A stretch of 64,000 nucleotides of DNA from Archaeoglobus sp. JdFR-37 (GTDB lineage Archaea; Halobacteriota; Archaeoglobi; Archaeoglobales; Archaeoglobaceae). The DNA is taken from contig MTMY01000004.1 of the NCBI GenBank assembly GCA_002010215.1, positions 62,001 to 126,000 of the forward strand, in the 5' to 3' direction. The stretch's first letter is position 1. Every line of letters starts with the position of its first letter. The translations under genes were made by a program, and so were the position numbers. The notes beneath the pieces were generated by a model. It was given only the letters and a program-made list of their open reading frames with translations, had not been told where the DNA came from and did not search any database. Positions 60,530 through 64,000 of this stretch are shown here, piece after piece.

Positions 60530-60781
60530 GTGGAAGATCTCATCTTCGCTGTCATTGCTGCAGCGACGCTTTTGTTTTCTCTTGCCATATTCCTTGAGAG
60601 GGAGATAATGCACTCAGCCGTATTCTTTGCAGTTTCAATGCTTCTTATCGGTGGCGTATACGTGCTTCTCGGAGCCTACTTCTTGGCGTTCATGCATGTA
60701 ATGGTGTACGTTGGTGCTGTTGCAATTCTGATGGTGTTTGCGATAATGGTGACGAGAAAGGGTGGTATGAATGAGCTTTAG
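60530..60781 (+). CDS. fqoJ: Subunit J, N-terminal half (NuoJ-like)
   Basis: A membrane protein of 83 residues with three helices, matching the first half of NuoJ including AFMHVMVYVGAVAILMVFAIM near 55. GTG 60530 follows GGAGGGGG and comes two bases after fqoF. The second half is encoded separately and overlaps by 11 bases. Confidence 0.88.
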   Translation: MEDLIFAVIAAATLLFSLAIFLEREIMHSAVFFAVSMLLIGGVYVLLGAYFLAFMHVMVYVGAVAILMVFAIMVTRKGGMNEL

Positions 60782-60998
60782 AGTGCTGAGAGGTGTAATC
60801 GCAATAGCTTTCGGCCTGCTGGCCTACACATTCATATCCGGAGCACCGTTCCCCTCAGAAATACTGTGGGTACCTAATGTAGATGAAATAGGTGCAGCGC
60901 TTTTCAAGATATACGGAGTTCCCTTTGAAGTTGCATCTTTGATAATAGTCGTGGCAGTTTTTGCAGCCATCTATCTTGTCAGGAGGGATGTGGCATGA
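60771..60998 (+). CDS. Subunit J, C-terminal half (NuoJ-like)
   Basis: A membrane protein of 75 residues with two helices and the NuoJ C-terminal pattern (EIGAALFKIYGVPFEVASLIIVVAVFAAIYL, named by EIGAALF and PFEVASL). A split NuoJ is known from F420-dependent complexes, so this is not a frameshift. Overlaps fqoK by ATGA. Confidence 0.85.
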   Translation: MSFRVLRGVIAIAFGLLAYTFISGAPFPSEILWVPNVDEIGAALFKIYGVPFEVASLIIVVAVFAAIYLVRRDVA

Positions 60999-61300
60999 TT
61001 CCCCAGAGTTACGTCCTTGCATTCTCCATATTACTCCTCTCCATAGGGGCACTCGGTGTAATGACCAAGAGAAACCCCATAGTTATGTTGATGGGAATTG
61101 AACTAATGCTAAACGCTGCCAACATCAATCTCATCTCATTCTCCCGTCTGTTTCCTGAAGGCTTTACAGCTCAGGTCTTCGCCCTCTTCATAATCCTAGT
61201 TGCCGCTGCAGAATCCGCCATTGCTCTCGCCATAGTTGTCAGGATATTCAGAAATCATGGCATCGTTGACATATCGCTGTTTGAAGGACTGAGGTGGTAG
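60995..61300 (+). CDS. fqoK: Subunit K (NuoK-like)
   Basis: A membrane protein of 101 residues with three helices. The buried Glu of the second helix in LMGIELMLNAANIN near 34 and that in AAESAIALAIVVRIFR near 72 are kept, as needed for proton transfer. Overlaps the previous gene by four bases. Confidence 0.94.
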   Translation: MIPQSYVLAFSILLLSIGALGVMTKRNPIVMLMGIELMLNAANINLISFSRLFPEGFTAQVFALFIILVAAAESAIALAIVVRIFRNHGIVDISLFEGLRW

Positions 61301-61320
61301 GTGATAGGTAGGTGATAGAG

Positions 61321-63195
61321 ATGATCGAGTACTCATGGCTCATACCCATAATGCCTCTGTTTGGCTTCATAATATGCCTGACCGCTGGCTACAGGTTTAC
61401 AAAGGGTCTGGGAGAAGTGGCAATTTTCTTCATGTTTCTTTCCTTCCTGCTGAGCCTTGGAGCCTTCATAGATGTCCTCAACGGCCAGACATATCAGGCT
61501 AAAATGGTTTGGGCAGTGGTTGGGGGCAAGGAGATCACATTTGGCGTGCTCATAGACCAGCTGAGTGCACTGATGGTTCTGATAGTCTCCACACTCATTC
61601 TACTGATTCACATCTATTCGATGGGCTACATGCTGCCTTTCATCAAAACCAATAAGCTGAGCAGATACTTTGCAGAAATGCAGCTTTTCAGCGTGGGAAT
61701 GCTGGGGCTGGTGATTGCAGACAACCTCCTTCTGATGTTCATGTTCTGGGAAATCGTCGGGCTGTGCAGCTACCTCCTTATAGGATACTTCTACAGGAAG
61801 CCAGAGGCAGCAAAAGCCCAGCTTAAGGCATTTCTGGTAACAAGGGCAGGAGATGTTGCATTCCTTATTGGAATTGTTGTGCTCTTCGTTTATGCCGGAA
61901 CCTTTGATTTGCTCAAGCTGTTCAGTCTAGCTCCTGAAATGGATAATTTCGTTTTGACTTTCGCCGCCATCATGCTTTTCGGCGGAGCAATTGGTAAGTC
62001 AGCCCAGTTTCCGCTACATGTTTGGTTGCCAGATGCTATGGAGGGTCCAACCACCGTTTCAGCATTGATACACGCTGCCACCATGGTTAAGGCTGGAGTA
62101 TATCTTGTGGCAAGAACCTATCCCCTCTTTGCCATGAGCAGCGAAGCTTTGACAATCGTCGCATACATCGGTGGCTTCACCGCCTTATTTGCAGCCACCA
62201 TGGCGCTGGTCATGGTTGACATCAAGAAGGTAATCGCCTACTCCACCATTTCCCAGCTTGGCTACATGTTTTTAGCCTTAGGAACCGGTAGCCTCTTCGC
62301 AGGCATGTTTCACCTGATGAATCACGCCTTCTTCAAAGCCCTGCTCTTCCTTGCCGCTGGAAGCGTCATAAATGCATGCATGACCAACGATATACGTGAG
62401 ATGGGTGGATTGCGGAGACTCATGCCCATAACCGCTTACACCATGCTGGCTGGCAGCTTAGCTCTTGCTGGAATTCCACCCTTCAGCGGATTCTTCAGCA
62501 AGGATGAAGTCATACTTGCTGCTTATAACACTGGAGACATGGTTCTTGCATTCTTCGGTGTTGCTGCCGCTGCTCTGACAGCCTTTTACATTTTCAGGGT
62601 GTGGTTCATGGCCTTCACCGGGGAGTACAGAGGCAGGGAACATCCCAAAGAGAGTCCGGCAGTTATGACCTCCGTCCTTGTTATTCTTGCTATCTTCGCA
62701 TTCTCAACAGGTTTTGCCAAAACTTGGCTTGAAGGTTACATGGAACACTTTATCGAAACGAGCTATCCCCACGAGGTTGTAAAAGAAGGTTACATGCAGC
62801 TCGTGCTTGAGCCAAATGAAGCCCTCATGGCCCTGACAGTTGTTATTGCTGTTGCGTCCATAACCATTGCCTATCTTGGATACGTAAGAGGCATACCGAT
62901 ATACCGTATCAGAGACGTGCTTAAACCTATCCACACGCTTCTTTATGAGAAATACTACATGGATTACCTCTTCGAGGATATCTTCGGCGGAAGAATAGGA
63001 ATTTACTGGGCAAGGGTGACGGGGTGGTTTGACAGGGTTGTCATCGATGGAGTCGTTGATGGCATCGGAAAGGTGATGCTGGTTTCAGGGAGCGTATTGA
63101 GAAAAGTTCAGACAGGCAATGTCCAGTACTACCTGAGCGTGGTGCTTCTCGGTGTGATGGCTCTGATATTCTACTTCACGGGGGTGAGTCCATGA
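61321..63195 (+). CDS. fqoL: Subunit L, antiporter-like proton pump (NuoL-like)
   Basis: A membrane protein of 624 residues with about 15-16 helices. Key segments: FWEIVGLCSYLLIGYF near 142, SAQFPLHVWLPDAMEGPTTVSALIHAATMVKAGVYL near 224 (named by SAQFPLHVW and HAATMVK), FFSKDEVI near 391, and a C-terminal lateral helix region. ATG 61321 follows AGGTGATAG. The longest subunit of the operon. Confidence 0.95.
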   Translation: MIEYSWLIPIMPLFGFIICLTAGYRFTKGLGEVAIFFMFLSFLLSLGAFIDVLNGQTYQAKMVWAVVGGKEITFGVLIDQLSALMVLIVSTLILLIHIYSMGYMLPFIKTNKLSRYFAEMQLFSVGMLGLVIADNLLLMFMFWEIVGLCSYLLIGYFYRKPEAAKAQLKAFLVTRAGDVAFLIGIVVLFVYAGTFDLLKLFSLAPEMDNFVLTFAAIMLFGGAIGKSAQFPLHVWLPDAMEGPTTVSALIHAATMVKAGVYLVARTYPLFAMSSEALTIVAYIGGFTALFAATMALVMVDIKKVIAYSTISQLGYMFLALGTGSLFAGMFHLMNHAFFKALLFLAAGSVINACMTNDIREMGGLRRLMPITAYTMLAGSLALAGIPPFSGFFSKDEVILAAYNTGDMVLAFFGVAAAALTAFYIFRVWFMAFTGEYRGREHPKESPAVMTSVLVILAIFAFSTGFAKTWLEGYMEHFIETSYPHEVVKEGYMQLVLEPNEALMALTVVIAVASITIAYLGYVRGIPIYRIRDVLKPIHTLLYEKYYMDYLFEDIFGGRIGIYWARVTGWFDRVVIDGVVDGIGKVMLVSGSVLRKVQTGNVQYYLSVVLLGVMALIFYFTGVSP

Positions 63196-64000
63196 TTCTG
63201 AGCGTCATCCTCATCCTGCTCCTACTCGGAAGCATTTTGCCGTGGCTGGTCAGAAGTGCAACCATTGCAAGATGTGTAGCCATCTTCTTCGCCTTCCTGT
63301 CCTTTGCAGCTTCAATTTATGCATACACAATGTTCGAAGGTTCAGGTTTCCAGTTTGAGGAGCGATACGAGTGGATTCCCTCGCTGGGCATAAGCTACCA
63401 TCTTGCCGTCGATGGCCTTAGCCTGCCTTTAGTAATCCTCACAACTTTGCTGGCTCTGGTAGCAACCATTTACGGTGTTGACGAACCTAAGAGAGACAAT
63501 CAGTTTTACGGCCTCATCATGCTGACGTGTTTCGGTACCGCTGGCGTCTTCATGGCCCTAGACCTCTTCCTCTTCTTCGTGTTCTGGGAGATCGTACTGA
63601 TTCCCATGTATTTCCTGATTGCCATCTGGGGTGGACCACGCAAGGATTATGCAAGTTTCAAGTTCATAATCTACACCCATATCGGAAGCGTCATCATGAT
63701 TCTGGCATTCTTCGCTATGCACTACCTCTATTACCTCCAGACAGGCGTCAGAACCTTCGATTTGTTTGAGCTTGCTAAGCTGAGCATCGAACCAAAGCTG
63801 GCAGTTATACTGTTTATAGCATTGATATTCGGTTTCTTCATCAAAATGCCCATCTTCCCCTTCCACACCTGGCTTCCGGCAGCCCACGTAGAGGCGCCGA
63901 CAAGCGGAAGTGTTTTGCTGGCCGGCATACTGCTGAAGATGGGTGGTTACGGCCTGTTCAGAATCCCGTACACATTCTTCCCTGAGGTCGCCAAAGCCTA
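63192..64000 (+). CDS. fqoM: Subunit M, antiporter-like proton pump (NuoM-like), partial
   Basis: It begins at ATG 63192, overlapping the fqoL stop as ATGA, and stays open to the window end: 269 residues seen of about 490 expected. Conserved segments FFVFWEIVLIPMYFLIAIWGG near 127 and FFIKMPIFPFHTWLPAAHVEAPTSGSVLLAGILLKMGGYG (named by KMPIFPFHTWLP and LLKMGGYG) near 215 are present. Incomplete only because the window ends. Confidence 0.93.
   Translation, partial: MILSVILILLLLGSILPWLVRSATIARCVAIFFAFLSFAASIYAYTMFEGSGFQFEERYEWIPSLGISYHLAVDGLSLPLVILTTLLALVATIYGVDEPKRDNQFYGLIMLTCFGTAGVFMALDLFLFFVFWEIVLIPMYFLIAIWGGPRKDYASFKFIIYTHIGSVIMILAFFAMHYLYYLQTGVRTFDLFELAKLSIEPKLAVILFIALIFGFFIKMPIFPFHTWLPAAHVEAPTSGSVLLAGILLKMGGYGLFRIPYTFFPEVAKA

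Noticed and set aside
60530..60998. Frameshifted NuoJ
   Set aside because: Each half has its own start, and split J subunits occur in F420-linked complexes; the second half starts in a normal overlap.
1..64000. tRNA, rRNA, CRISPR arrays, insertion sequences, replication origin
   Set aside because: Intergenic gaps were read on both strands; no cloverleaf, regularly spaced repeats, transposase frames or origin-like repeat clusters were found.

Overview
The window is archaeal. It carries archaeal ribosomal and translation genes (L39e, L31e, LX/L18a, S19e, aIF6, PDCD5-like, prefoldin alpha, the archaeal PheS/PheT pair), an F420H2-type complex I, a tungsten aldehyde oxidoreductase, TrmB-type regulators, TATA boxes in front of genes, GTG/TTG starts with purine-rich Shine-Dalgarno sites, and a PGF-CTERM sorting signal. 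The F420-linked complex I together with phenylphosphate synthase, UbiD/UbiX and two benzoate-CoA-ligase-like enzymes best fits an aromatic-degrading member of the Archaeoglobales, such as Ferroglobus placidus or a Geoglobus relative. That assignment is an inference from gene content.

Layout. 0.1-7.3 kb (mostly minus): an MBL-fold hydrolase; a tightly overlapping redox cassette (glutaredoxin-like, thioredoxin, radical SAM, TrmB-type HTH, ferredoxin, unknown); an ACT protein; a DRG GTPase; a PfkB kinase; a HAD protein. 7.5-9.5 kb (plus): a primase-polymerase-like protein, a possible small membrane ORF and an RPA-like protein. 9.6-15.8 kb (minus): nitrogen assimilation, with a three-gene archaeal glutamate synthase, glutamine synthetase under an operator-like palindrome, an unknown gene and hisC. 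16.0-16.8 kb: a membrane-protein gene cut by an in-frame TAG.

16.9-39.4 kb is an aromatic catabolism region. It holds a tungsten AOR and a divergent molybdopterin oxidoreductase, a phenol carboxylation set (UbiD, HAD, CoA ligase and UbiX on one strand; phenylphosphate synthase A and B on the other), two local regulators, a branched-chain-type ABC importer with a Tat lipoprotein binding protein, a second CoA ligase and an amidohydrolase. The likely flow is import of aromatic acids by the Liv-type transporter; phenol to phenylphosphate (PpsAB); carboxylation to 4-hydroxybenzoate (UbiD with prenyl-FMN from UbiX); and CoA activation by the ligases. 39.5-41.7 kb: a radical SAM gene and a decayed metallophosphoesterase/LMW-phosphatase fusion gene.

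41.7-47.6 kb is a peptide-type ABC transporter operon. Its binding protein is circularly permuted: the block that is normally C-terminal sits straight after the signal peptide. A 44-residue membrane protein is encoded inside the operon. 47.7-54.9 kb is an archaeal translation and secretion cluster (ftsY to pheS). 55.2-64.0 kb (plus) is the F420H2:quinone oxidoreductase operon in the order A-B-C-D-H-I-F-J(split)-K-L-M, running off the window. Its I subunit carries four [4Fe-4S] motifs instead of two. I saw no rRNA, tRNA, CRISPR array, insertion sequence or replication origin.
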